A program made the position numbers and the translations under genes. Of a DNA stretch of 28,909 nt, positions 1 to 7,471 are shown in pieces. This stretch comes from an uncultured Bacilli bacterium (GTDB lineage: Bacteria; Bacillota_I; Bacilli_A; RF39; UBA660), in NCBI GenBank assembly GCA_948760655.1, contig CAQBKK010000006.1, positions 1 through 28,909 on the forward strand, in the 5' to 3' direction. Below the pieces are notes generated by a model, which was not told the origin of the DNA, did not search any database, and was given only the letters and a program-made list of their open reading frames with translations. Positions within the stretch are counted from its first letter, which is position 1. Each line of letters starts with the position of its first letter.

Positions 1-217
1 CAAAAAATGGTTTGTTTGATATTTCGTTAATTTTATACTCTAGTATTGTAAGAGTTGTAGGATATGTAATTAGATACTCTGTAGGTTCTATAACTTGTAA
101 ATTAGTATGTAATAAGTTTTTAATTGTTCCTTTCTTAACTTTGTAAGTGTAATCTTTAATAATCTCCAAGATTTCGTTATTTGGCTTTAAAGTCTCCATA
201 GTTTTAAATTCCAACAT
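1..217 (-). CDS. Unknown protein, C-terminal part outside the window
   Basis: This is an open frame of 72 codons running off the left edge, so only the N-terminus is visible. It starts with MLEFKTMETLKPNNEILEII and is charged, with no signal peptide or membrane segment. An AAGGAGG ribosome binding site lies 10 nt before the ATG at 217, which supports it as a real gene. I do not recognise the family. It is separated from the upstream tRNA-Gly by that tRNA's terminator, so it probably has its own transcript or depends on readthrough. Confidence 0.5.
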   Translation of the reverse strand, partial: MLEFKTMETLKPNNEILEIIKDYTYKVKKGTIKNLLHTNLQVIEPTEYLITYPTTLTILEYKINEISNKPFF

Positions 218-261
218 CAAAAAAAGTCCTCCTTCCTAGAAAGAGAACTTTAAGTTTTATA

Positions 262-300
262 TAAAATAAAAACTTACGATACCATATTGGTTCGTAAGTT
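262..300 (-). terminator. Intrinsic terminator after tRNA-Gly
   Basis: Arms 271-279 and 292-300 are perfect 9-base complements (AACTTACGA / TCGTAAGTT), with a further 3-bp inner stem (281-283 with 289-291). On the minus strand the stem is followed by TTTATTTT. It lies 10 nt beyond the tRNA-Gly 3' end. Confidence 0.75.
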
Positions 301-309
301 GTTTTCAAA

Positions 310-383
310 TGGAGCGGATGATGGGAATCGAACCCACGTTATCAGCTTGGAAGGCTGAAGCTCTACCATTAAACTACATCCGC
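310..383 (-). tRNA. tRNA-Gly (anticodon TCC)
   Basis: The reverse strand folds as a full cloverleaf. The acceptor arm is GCGGATG with CATCCGC, the anticodon stem is TCAGC/GCTGA around loop CTTCCAA (anticodon TCC, reading GGA), and the T arm TGGG-TTCGATT-CCCA is canonical. Discriminator T and a genomically encoded CCA end at 310. It has its own promoter upstream and terminator downstream, so it is a single-gene unit. Confidence 0.95.
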
Positions 384-401
384 ATTTGTTCAACACTTAA
401 A

Positions 402-429
402 ATTATATCATAAAAAGAAAAAATAGCAA
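402..429 (-). promoter_or_regulatory. Promoter of tRNA-Gly
   Basis: On the minus strand TTGCTA (429-424) and a perfect TATAAT (407-402) are 16 nt apart. The predicted transcription start near 395 is about 12 nt before the mature tRNA 5' end. Confidence 0.7.
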
Positions 430-530
430 CACTTTTTTTCAGTAGAGCTTCATCTCCTTCCAATTTTCTACTATAATGTATGTTAAAATACAAAAAATAT
501 ACATATGATCTAGATAAAATGATAACTTTT

Positions 531-546
531 TGTTATAATAGATTTG
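531..546 (+). promoter_or_regulatory. Extended -10 promoter of tRNA-Thr
   Basis: A perfect TATAAT at 534-539 is preceded by TGT, giving an extended -10 element. No good -35 hexamer is visible 17 nt upstream. The expected start near 546 is just before the tRNA at 550. Confidence 0.6.
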
Positions 547-549
547 TTT

Positions 550-625
550 GCTGGAATAGCTCAGTTGGTAGAGCAACGCCCTCGTAACGCGTAGGTCGCA
601 AGTTCGAATCTTGTTTCCAGCACCA
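550..625 (+). tRNA. tRNA-Thr (anticodon CGT)
   Basis: The acceptor stem is GCTGGAA with TTCCAGC, the D arm GCTC-AGTTGGTA-GAGC is canonical, and the anticodon loop CTCGTAA carries CGT, reading ACG. The T arm is GCAAG-TTCGAAT-CTTGT, and CCA is encoded (623-625). The last pair of the anticodon stem is a C-C mismatch next to the loop (ACGCC against CGCGT), a small deviation that does not change the call. Confidence 0.93.
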
Positions 626-664
626 TCGGGAAATCTGTTCGAACTATTCGAACTTTTAGATATA

Positions 665-690
665 GAATCAATCGAAAGATTGGTTTTTTT
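665..690 (+). terminator. Intrinsic terminator after tRNA-Thr
   Basis: The stem CAATC / GATTG (669-673 with 678-682) closes on a GAAA tetraloop, can be extended by weaker A-T and G-T pairs, and is followed by a run of seven T (684-690). It lies about 40 nt after the tRNA-Thr 3' end. Confidence 0.7.
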
Positions 691-730
691 CTGTTTTGGA
701 AAGAAATCATAGTCAGAAAGGTTGATGTCT

Positions 731-1011
731 ATGATTAATGTAATCAAAAAAGAAATTGATATGGAGGAATCTTTAAAAAAACGATTAGAGATAATATGTG
801 ATTTTTGTAATACTACTCCAACTATTATAAATGGTAGTATAAGAAAGATTGATAAGACTAACCTAACGTGTACCAAATGATGCACAATAAGAAGAAACAG
901 AATATACTTTATTTTAAAGGAATTATAGATGAATACCACATTGATTTAAAGGTACCTACTAAAGATGATGTTTGTAATGATTTAAATGTTATTGTATCAA
1001 TTATCAATTAA
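731..1011 (+). pseudogene. Two tiny overlapping ORFs, possibly one frameshifted gene
   Basis: The first frame runs 731-880 (49 residues, starting MINVIKKEIDMEESLKKRLE) behind an AGAAAGG ribosome binding site. The second runs 877-1011 (44 residues, containing YFKGIIDEYHIDLKVPTKDD) and starts on an ATGA that overlaps the first stop. The second frame is open back to 862, so the two could be one protein of about 95 residues split by a single indel near 862-880. A coupled two-gene unit is the alternative. I do not recognise a family. The first piece has a Cys-x2-Cys pair (CDFC). It sits just downstream of the tRNA-Thr, where remnants of integrated DNA are often found, but I see no attachment repeat. 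Confidence 0.35.
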
Positions 1012-1187
1012 ATATTAGTTGTATTCTCAAATTGGTAATAATACATTGAATTAACATAGAATAAATATTAGTTTATGCTTTTTCACTGGCATACCTTAAA
1101 CTATTAATTTCAATATAAATAATGATAATTTGTTATAGTTTTTTATATTAGTATCTACTTAAGTTAATTATAGTTCAAAAATATTTT

Positions 1188-2195
1188 TTAATCATTATTT
1201 AAGTTATGCATTTTCCCTCTTGGAAATATAATTTCTACCCTTGTATATTCATTTTCTTTTGAGGAAATCGTTAATTTTAAACCCAATTTATCACATAGCT
1301 TTTTGGCTAAGTAAAGTCCCATTCCTGTTGCTTGTTTATTCTTTCGATTATCTCCTGTAAAAGATGGTTCAAAAACACGAGAGATATTTTTTTCTTTAAT
1401 GCCACAGCCATTATCTTCTATACTTAATATGACATTGTTTTTATTTTCAATCCCTTTTATTTTAATTTTTTTCATTTCTTTATTCTGATATTTTATAGAA
1501 TTTTGGAGAATTTGCGAAAGAATAAAGGTAAGCCATTTTTCATCTGTATAAATAATTTTATTCATTTCTAAAACTTCTAGAAAAATTTTTTGTTTTAGTA
1601 AATAATCTTTATAATTTAATAAAATGTTATGGATAACTTCTTCTAGGTTTAACTTTTTTACAAAGTAATCTTTTTCAGTAGTTTTCATTCTAGCATAATA
1701 AAGCATTTGTTCAACTAAGTTGTCTATCTTTCTTATTTCTTCTTTTAAAAATTCATTTTTTTTATTTTCTGCTTCCAAAGCAAGAACAGCTATAGGAGTT
1801 TTTATTTCATGAGCAAAACTTTCAATATATTCTTGATAATCATCTTTTTCTTTTTCTAAAAGAGTAATTTTATCATTCATAGCTTTACAGGCTTTTTGTA
1901 ATGCGTCATAGTAGGCTTGATTTTCCATATTTTTAGGTTTTTCTATGACTTCTGCAATTAAATATTTTTCTTCTAAAGATAACAGTTTTTCTTTTATGTT
2001 ACTAGTTTTTTTCTGGGTTATATAAAATGTGATTAGAAGATATAGTAAAGTAATTATTATAAAAATAAAAACAAAAATAAGAGTACATAGTTTGGGTATT
2101 TTAAAAATAGTTAGAAATAAACTAATACTCAGAATAAAAGTAATTTGAAAAATAAGAAAAAATATTTTTTCTTCTAAAAAGGCAAGAAATTTCAT
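1188..2195 (-). CDS. BceS-type intramembrane-sensing histidine kinase
   Basis: A 335-residue sensor kinase. Two membrane helices (about 12-32 and 37-59) are joined by only a few residues, so there is no extracellular sensor domain. This is the architecture of kinases that sense through a partner ABC transporter. The H-box SFAHEIKTPI places the phospho-accepting His at residue 129. An N-box (ILQNSIKYQN) and the G-box elements DNGCGI and ATGMGLYLAKKL complete the ATPase domain. The gene overlaps the response regulator by 4 nt (ATGA), which suggests translational coupling. With the transporter upstream it should form the flux-sensing complex described for Bce-type systems, phosphorylating the adjacent regulator when the transporter meets antimicrobial peptides. 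The actual ligand cannot be read from sequence. Confidence 0.9.
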   Translation of the reverse strand: MKFLAFLEEKIFFLIFQITFILSISLFLTIFKIPKLCTLIFVFIFIIITLLYLLITFYITQKKTSNIKEKLLSLEEKYLIAEVIEKPKNMENQAYYDALQKACKAMNDKITLLEKEKDDYQEYIESFAHEIKTPIAVLALEAENKKNEFLKEEIRKIDNLVEQMLYYARMKTTEKDYFVKKLNLEEVIHNILLNYKDYLLKQKIFLEVLEMNKIIYTDEKWLTFILSQILQNSIKYQNKEMKKIKIKGIENKNNVILSIEDNGCGIKEKNISRVFEPSFTGDNRKNKQATGMGLYLAKKLCDKLGLKLTISSKENEYTRVEIIFPRGKMHNLNND

Positions 2196-2848
2196 AAAGT
2201 ATAGCCACTTCCTCTAACGGTTTTAATTAAATCTTTGATGCCTATTTCTCTAGCTTTTTTTCTTAAACGATTGATATTTACCATTAGGATATTTTCATCT
2301 ACATAGTATTTGTCATTCCATAAGTATTCTAAAAGTTCTTCTTTATAAATCACTCGTTTTTCATTTATAAAGAAGTAATACAAAATACGAAATTCGTTTC
2401 TTGTGAGTTCAATTTCTTTACTCTTGTATTTTAATAGAGAAAGATGCAAGTCTAGGGTATATTTCTCTTTTGTAATCTCTTTATAATCCAAAGGATTTTT
2501 TTCTGTAGCTCTTTTTATTTTTTCTAAAAGTATCCATTTATTATATGGTTTTGTAATATAATCAATTCCCCCAGCTTGAATACTTTTTAGTTCGCTTTTG
2601 GCTCGTGAATCACTTGTTAGGAAAATGATGGGAATATTTTTTATCTTTTTTATTTTCTTACATAGAGAAAAACCATCTTCATAAGGTAGATGAATATCTA
2701 ATAAAACTAAATGAATGGGTTCTTTTTCTATCACTTGTAAGGCGTTTTTTTCATCTTCGATAATAATGGTATGGTATTTATTTTTTTCTAATATTTCCTG
2801 AATATTTTTTCTAATAGCTTTTTCATCTTCAATGATTGCAATAGTCAA
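2192..2848 (-). CDS. BceR-type OmpR-family response regulator
   Basis: The receiver domain (about 1-115) has the acidic pair E7-D8, phospho-acceptor D51 in LLDIHLP, T78 and K100 in TKPY, and the C-terminal half is an OmpR/PhoB winged helix ending TVRGSGYTL. I place the start at the TTG at 2848 (218 residues, MTIAIIEDE). It has AAGAAGG at an 8-nt distance, while the in-frame GTG at 2857 overlaps that ribosome binding site and would have almost no spacing. It is translationally coupled to the kinase gene (4-nt overlap) and should bind the operator upstream of the ABC transporter genes. It is similar in length to other BceR-like regulators. Confidence 0.9.
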   Translation of the reverse strand: MTIAIIEDEKAIRKNIQEILEKNKYHTIIIEDEKNALQVIEKEPIHLVLLDIHLPYEDGFSLCKKIKKIKNIPIIFLTSDSRAKSELKSIQAGGIDYITKPYNKWILLEKIKRATEKNPLDYKEITKEKYTLDLHLSLLKYKSKEIELTRNEFRILYYFFINEKRVIYKEELLEYLWNDKYYVDENILMVNINRLRKKAREIGIKDLIKTVRGSGYTL

Positions 2849-2870
2849 TAGTAACACCTTCTTTTTTGTT

Positions 2871-2876
2871 ATTATA
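2871..2876 (-). promoter_or_regulatory. Possible internal promoter for the regulator-kinase pair
   Basis: A perfect TATAAT lies on the minus strand in the 66-nt gap between the permease stop and the regulator start. The -35 region is poor. If used, it would start transcription around 2864 and give a leader of about 16 nt. It would supply basal regulator and kinase independent of the inducible transporter promoter. Confidence 0.35.
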
Positions 2877-2914
2877 ACATTCTAAAAGGAAAAAAGAAGT
2901 CTAAAAAAGACAAC

Positions 2915-4945
2915 TTATTCGTCTATATTTTTCTTAAATCCAAAGTAGGTTGTTAGAAAATAGATTAGGTATATTAATAAGAATAGTAATAAAGAATTAC
3001 CAAGAGAATAAAGATAAGTATAATCTTCACTTGTTACATTAAAGAATAATCTATTTAATGAGAAAGTGGTTATTATAGCAATCAATATTGGATAAATGAT
3101 TGGGAAAATAAAATTCATGGAAACTTGTTTTAAAATCGTTTGGTTGATACTTCTTTCTCTTACACCCAATTTTTTTAATAAATTATAACGGAATTTATAT
3201 TTGGTTGTATCTGATAAGGTTTGAATGGAAAGAATGGTTCCTACTACAGCTATGAATACTAAAGAAATATAAGTAAGAGAGAAAGAGAACATAGTCATGG
3301 CCGAGCGATTGTCTGCTAATATTTCTCCTCTTATAATTGCCATATCAAGGGCAATGGTATATTCTTCGCCATTAAAAGTACTTTTTAATTCTATAGAACC
3401 AACTTTTTCTAAAAAAGACTTAGCAAAATCATTGGTTGTTTCTTTTTCGGTGTTTATGGCATTGTGGGTATTATCAATAAGCATTCCACTTACTAGTTCA
3501 TCTGGAACTACAATTAAATAGTATCCATTCGATGCCCAAGATGTGGTATAGCCTTTGTAAGTCATTCCTTTACATTCTAGAGTTTTTCCTTGAATATGCA
3601 AATCTAAATTTTTTTCTTTTAATTTTTCAAACCAATTTTTGAATTCTTTATAAAAATGGATAAAGTATTCATTTTCATTTAAAGTAATTTCTTCACGATT
3701 TAGCATTTTTTGAAGTTTGTTGTAGTCACTTAGTTTAATAAATAAATCATTTTGAAAAGTAATGTTGCCATTTACTTCTCCTAAAAGATGCGCTATCTCG
3801 GCATCATCAGCATTTAAGGATTTTGCATAGATGTTGTATATATGTTCTTCTTTTATTCCCAATGTTTTTTCTATGTAATCATGACCCAACTGATATTTTT
3901 CACGATAATCCATGATATTGTCAGATTCTAAATCTTTAATATCTGTTTCAGAATAAATCCTATTCATCATTATATCATAAAGAATTCTAGAGTTTACTTG
4001 ATTTTCAAAGGCATCTTTAAAAAGATAAGATACATTTAAAGAAATTAAAGTAAGTGTGGATAGTAGGGCTAGTGTTCCTAAGGTTATACCCATCGTTTTT
4101 ATTTTGGCAGAAAAGTTTCTAGCTATAAATAAGTTGTCGTTTTTATATTTTATATTTTTGTGTTTTAAAACTTTGTTTAAAAGAAATTCTCCGATAGATA
4201 GGGTTAGACCATAAATACTAATACCAATTAAAATAATGGATAGGAAAAATGGTACCATCATAGTAGGTTCTTCAACGATTTTAAAAGCATAGTCAAATAA
4301 AGTAAGTCCTGAAGCACCTAAAATAGTGGCAAAAATAAATGTGGTACTTCGCATTTTTTTAGACATTTTTTGCTCGTTTCTTTTTTCAAAGTAGAGTAAA
4401 TCATGAATATTCATTTTTTTAATTCGTATTCTGCTTCTTAAAAGGACAAAAAGATAAATGATAATAAAGTATAATCCTGAATAAATACAAGGTGTACTAT
4501 GAAGAGAAAAAGCAATTTTATAAGGCATTTCAAAGATATTCATAACAATTGCAGATAGAATGATGGCAATGAATATTCCAATAACGAAAGAAAGGATAGC
4601 TGCGATAAAACCTAAGAATATGTTTTCTAATAAAAATAGTTTGTTTATATCTTTCTTTTTGATTCCTAGGAGGAGATAGGTTCCAAATTCGCGGCTTCTT
4701 TTTTCAAACATAAAGCGCATTGTGTAGTTAATTAACCAACCCATAACGAATACGACGATAATGCTTACAAAAATAATAGCATATTTGAAGTTTTCCATAG
4801 TGGTTGATAATTCGCTTATATCTTTGGAAAAGGCAATTAAGTTGAAAGAAAAAATGAGGGAAAAAGCAATGGTTACAGTTACCATATAAATAAGATAATC
4901 TTTTATGCTTCTTTTTACGTTACGAATGGAGAGTTTACTTAACAT
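2915..4945 (-). CDS. BceB-type ABC transporter permease (FtsX-like)
   Basis: A 676-residue multi-spanning permease. Its order of parts matches the BceB family: an N-terminal helix, an FtsX-like block with the EFGTYLLLGIKKKDI motif (a conserved cytoplasmic segment of this family), several paired helices, one large soluble extracellular domain (about residues 310-540), and a second FtsX-like block of three helices at the C-terminus (KLGVRERSINQTIL precedes the last two). The length is close to the usual 650-670. The extracellular domain is the ligand-recognition part and is the region that diverges most between peptides. The start overlaps the ATPase gene by 11 nt, with GGAGGAGA inside the ATPase gene as the ribosome binding site. 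Role: frees or removes cell-wall-targeting antimicrobial peptides and reports flux to the kinase. Confidence 0.9.
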   Translation of the reverse strand: MLSKLSIRNVKRSIKDYLIYMVTVTIAFSLIFSFNLIAFSKDISELSTTMENFKYAIIFVSIIVVFVMGWLINYTMRFMFEKRSREFGTYLLLGIKKKDINKLFLLENIFLGFIAAILSFVIGIFIAIILSAIVMNIFEMPYKIAFSLHSTPCIYSGLYFIIIYLFVLLRSRIRIKKMNIHDLLYFEKRNEQKMSKKMRSTTFIFATILGASGLTLFDYAFKIVEEPTMMVPFFLSIILIGISIYGLTLSIGEFLLNKVLKHKNIKYKNDNLFIARNFSAKIKTMGITLGTLALLSTLTLISLNVSYLFKDAFENQVNSRILYDIMMNRIYSETDIKDLESDNIMDYREKYQLGHDYIEKTLGIKEEHIYNIYAKSLNADDAEIAHLLGEVNGNITFQNDLFIKLSDYNKLQKMLNREEITLNENEYFIHFYKEFKNWFEKLKEKNLDLHIQGKTLECKGMTYKGYTTSWASNGYYLIVVPDELVSGMLIDNTHNAINTEKETTNDFAKSFLEKVGSIELKSTFNGEEYTIALDMAIIRGEILADNRSAMTMFSFSLTYISLVFIAVVGTILSIQTLSDTTKYKFRYNLLKKLGVRERSINQTILKQVSMNFIFPIIYPILIAIITTFSLNRLFFNVTSEDYTYLYSLGNSLLLFLLIYLIYFLTTYFGFKKNIDE

Positions 4946-5702
4946 CGTTTAGGTCTCCTCCCATAAGTGTTAGGATGTCTAATATCTCGTCAAAAAATTC
5001 TTTTCGAGTACTTTTTCCTCTTTGGATTTCATTAAAGATTTTTCCATCTTTTAGAAATAAAACACGTTTACAAAAGCTCGCCGAGAAAGCATCGTGCGTT
5101 ACCATTAAAATCGTAGCATGCAAGTTTTTATTCATTTCGTTCATTGTTTCTAAGAGAAGTCTTGCTGATTTGGAGTCTAAAGCTCCCGTTGGTTCGTCAG
5201 CTAAAATAAGTTTAGGATTGTTTATAAGGGCTCTTGCACATGCACAACGTTGTTTTTGACCACCAGAAACTTCATAAGGAAATTTTTTTAGAATACTTCC
5301 AATATCTAATTTTTTAGCCAAATTTTCTACTAAAGTATCCACTTGTTTTTCGTCTGTTTTGTTAATAACTAACGACAAAGCAATATTTTCTTCTATTGTT
5401 AAAGTATCAAGTAAGTTAAAGTCTTGAAAGACAAATCCTAACTTTTCTCTTCGAAAGTCAGAAAGTTCATCCGCTTCTAATTCAGTTATATCAATTCCAT
5501 CAATAAAAATATGACCACTTGTTACATTATCTATTGTGGATAAGCAGTTTAAAAGGGTTGTTTTTCCACTTCCACTTGCTCCCATAATAGCAACAAACTC
5601 CCCATTTTCTACTTTAAAACTTATACCATTAATTGCTTTTGTGATGATACTGCTGTTTTTTCCATAATATTTTTTTACGTCTTGTATTTTTAATATTTCC
5701 AT
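4935..5702 (-). CDS. BceA-type ABC transporter ATP-binding protein
   Basis: An ABC ATPase of 255 residues from the preferred start. All motifs are present: Walker A GASGSGKT, Q-loop FVFQDFNLLD, signature VSGGQKQR, Walker B LILADEPTGALD and the H-loop MVTHD. It belongs to the LolD/MacB/BceA branch that pairs with FtsX-like permeases, here the next gene. Two ATGs are in frame. The second, at 5702 (MEILKIQDVKKYYG), has GAAGG nine nt upstream, while the first, at 5708, is only three nt from it, so I prefer 5702. It is the first gene of the four-gene module and is likely induced by the downstream-encoded response regulator through the operator just upstream. Confidence 0.93.
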   Translation of the reverse strand: MEILKIQDVKKYYGKNSSIITKAINGISFKVENGEFVAIMGASGSGKTTLLNCLSTIDNVTSGHIFIDGIDITELEADELSDFRREKLGFVFQDFNLLDTLTIEENIALSLVINKTDEKQVDTLVENLAKKLDIGSILKKFPYEVSGGQKQRCACARALINNPKLILADEPTGALDSKSARLLLETMNEMNKNLHATILMVTHDAFSASFCKRVLFLKDGKIFNEIQRGKSTRKEFFDEILDILTLMGGDLNDVK

Positions 5703-5726
5703 GTTCATTTTCCTTCTTTCTAGTAC

Positions 5727-5769
5727 ATTATATAATAGGAAGTTGGAAATAAAAATTACAGTTTTGTAA
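5727..5769 (-). promoter_or_regulatory. BceR-type operator and -10 box of the transporter operon
   Basis: TTACAAAACTGTAA at 5756-5769 (minus-strand reading) fits the published consensus TNACA-N4-TGTAA for BceR-like regulators exactly, with inverted half-sites. A perfect TATAAT follows at 5732-5727, 23 nt downstream of the site. There is no recognisable -35, as expected for an activator-dependent promoter. The predicted start is near 5720, about 18 nt before the ATPase start. Confidence 0.72.
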
Positions 5770-5885
5770 GGAAAAAGTAATTGTGTTGAAAAGGCTCTTT
5801 TTTCTTTGATTTGATAATTTTAAATTTTATAGTTTCTGTAATGAGAAATGTTTTTATTTTCCTCGTAATATTTTTGAATTTCCTT

Positions 5886-6264
5886 TTATTTTATTACTTC
5901 ATTATTTTTCTTCCATTTTTCTATAAATAAACTTTTATATATTTTTTCGTTTACTTTAAAACAGGGAAATTCGTTACAATCTGCACAGAAATCCACATTG
6001 TGTTCCTTTGTACAACTAGGAATTACGCATCCTTTTATACTACGGGACGAATTTGGATTGCTCCTACACCCTTCACATTTTGGATAGGCATATTTTTTTA
6101 ACTTTTTATGAAATAATTTATATTCTTCTAATTTATGGCGATAATTCTTTTGCATGCTTACTTATTTCTCCATATTTGCATCCAGTACAAGTAGTACAGA
6201 ATAGACCACATGGTGCTATATTAGAAAGAATGGTTTCTTTGTCAATTTTATTTTTTGTAATCAT
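5886..6264 (-). pseudogene. DUF3795-family gene split by a frameshift
   Basis: Two frames join into one Cys-rich protein of about 126 residues. The N-terminal piece (6264-6133) contains IAPCGLFCTTCTGCKYGE, the typical N-terminal Cys cluster of DUF3795, and hits a stop after AKELSP. The C-terminal piece (in frame from about 6146 to 5886) continues with HKLEEYKLFHKKL and carries the clusters CEGC, CVIPSC and CADCNEFPC expected later in the same domain. Removing one base in the CGCC near 6137-6141 restores a continuous AKELSHKLEEY. The pieces overlap exactly where expected, so this is a single indel in an otherwise well-kept gene. DUF3795 proteins are small putative metal-binding proteins of unknown function. 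A sequencing error cannot be excluded. Confidence 0.75.
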
Positions 6265-6445
6265 ACGTTTTACCTTCTGTTTCTTTATCTATTTTTTCTT
6301 TTAAATATGGCAGTTTTTGAAATTCAATATAATCTTCAATATGTACTAATTGCCTTTTTTCATCATTCACTCGATATTCTCGTTTTTTGGTTCCATTTTT
6401 TATTCTTTCAAAGGCTCGCTCGTTTAATTTCATTGTATGTTTCAT
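6248..6445 (-). pseudogene. Truncated ASCH/DUF3850-like gene
   Basis: The start is the ATG at 6445, which has AGGAG at a 7-nt distance (GGAGACCGAA). The residues MKLNERAFERIKNGTKKREY followed by RVNDEKRQ and HIEDYIEF match the opening strand-helix and loop of ASCH-type proteins (xLxxxxFexIknGxKxxEyRlnDeKR). ASCH domains are usually at least 100 residues. This one stops after 65 and its end runs into the start region of the DUF3795 gene, so the C-terminal half of the fold is missing. ASCH folds bind RNA or modified nucleosides. A genuinely short protein is possible but less likely. Confidence 0.55.
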
Positions 6446-6465
6446 TTCGGTCTCCTTTTTATAAA

Positions 6466-7182
6466 TCATTTGTTATAATTATCGCTGATAATTTTAATGA
6501 TATTTTTGGCTTCTATACGATCAGAGTTTTTTTCTTCTTCTGATAAATCTTTGTATTTCGTATGAATTTGCTTATCCCAAAGTTCTACTTTTTCTTTTGG
6601 AATTGTAAGTTCCCATTCAAACATTTCTAGTGGTTCTTCTTTTGTATTAGCAGTTGGAATAATAATTAAATCAGCATTTTGTAAAGCACAACTTCTAATA
6701 CTTTCAGGATAATGTCTATCAAAACAGATTACTATCCAATCTTACCAATTGATGTATCATATACCTTAAAGCCTTCTTCTGATGGCGTATAATAATCTTG
6801 TTCAAAAAATTGATTGGCTTGTACAATATGCACCATTTTTGAAACACCTAAAATTTTACCATCTTTATCGATAAAGGGTGAGGCATCATATCTATTTTTT
6901 CCTTCTAAAAGATAAAAATTAGGCACAATTGCAACATTAAATTGTCTACATTTTTCTTGCAATTTTTTTTATAACATCACAATGAATATCTAAAGCACAC
7001 TCATTTACCTCTAACTTTGCATATTGTGGAAAAAATCTGTAAAATTGTAATTCTGGAAAACAAATTAAATCTGCTCCGTTCTTTGCTGCCTCTTCTATAT
7101 AAGTAAATGTCTTTTCTATATTTTCTTCTATATTTTTTGACATACTCATTTGAACTAATGCAATTTTTATATTTTCATTCAT
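6466..7182 (-). pseudogene. Nitrilase-family amidohydrolase remnant fused to a foreign tail
   Basis: Three frames line up into one carbon-nitrogen hydrolase of the N-carbamoylputrescine amidase type. Piece 1 (7182-6946) has KIALVQMS and the catalytic Glu in ICFPELQF. Piece 2 (6962-6732) has the catalytic Lys region in SKMVHIVQ. Piece 3 (from about 6737 to 6466) has the catalytic Cys in VICFDRHYPES. Piece 1 to 2 is broken in an eight-A run (6961-6971), where seven A would give KKLQEKCRQF. Piece 2 to 3 is broken by one missing A near 6735-6740. After EPLEMFEWEL the nitrilase sequence ends, roughly 90 residues early, and switches to a different C-terminus (YKDLSEEEKNSDRIEA). That tail resembles the Y-x-x-L-x-E-x-E-K-x-x-D-R ending of RyR-like and phage-type proteins. 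So the gene carries two indels plus a deletion fusion and is clearly dead. Confidence 0.8.
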
Positions 7183-7263
7183 AATATTATACTCCTTTTT
7201 CTTTTGTTAATTATATAATAGGTTGTAATATTTACAAACACTCTTTCGTTACTTGTTTTTCTT

Positions 7264-7376
7264 CTATCTATTTTTTATAGTTCTTATTTCATCTACATCA
7301 AATGATACATCTTCAAGTTTTACGCTTTACAGCTTTCTAATTTTTCTTCTAATTCTTTTAAATTATATTTACTCAT
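7264..7376 (-). pseudogene. Small frameshifted gene remnant
   Basis: Behind a good GGAGTG ribosome binding site, an ATG at 7376 opens MSKYNLKELEEKLESCKA, which stops after 18 codons. An overlapping frame continues KLEDVSFDVDEIRTIKNR to a stop at 7264. Together they resemble small acidic proteins of gut Firmicutes mobile elements with a K-L-E-D-V core (DUF6870-like, tentative), but even joined it would be short. The rest of the 7183-7471 gap shows nothing else I can support. Confidence 0.4.
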
Positions 7377-7471
7377 AAAATCACACTCCAATAAGATTAT
7401 ATATTCATATCTAATTAATATTAAATGTGCAATTTTTATAAGATTTTAAATGTTGAAATCACTTCTATATG

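Noticed and set aside
439..939. A 166-codon frame on the minus strand across the tRNA-Thr
   Set aside because: It includes the antisense of the tRNA (GAGNKIRTCDLRVTRALLYQ is a well-known false translation of tRNA complements) and lacks a coherent domain, so it is not a gene.
5886..7376. Programmed frameshifting as the explanation for all broken genes
   Set aside because: Only one break is at a long A run, the others are not slippery sites, and one involves loss of a whole C-terminus, so decay explains the set better.
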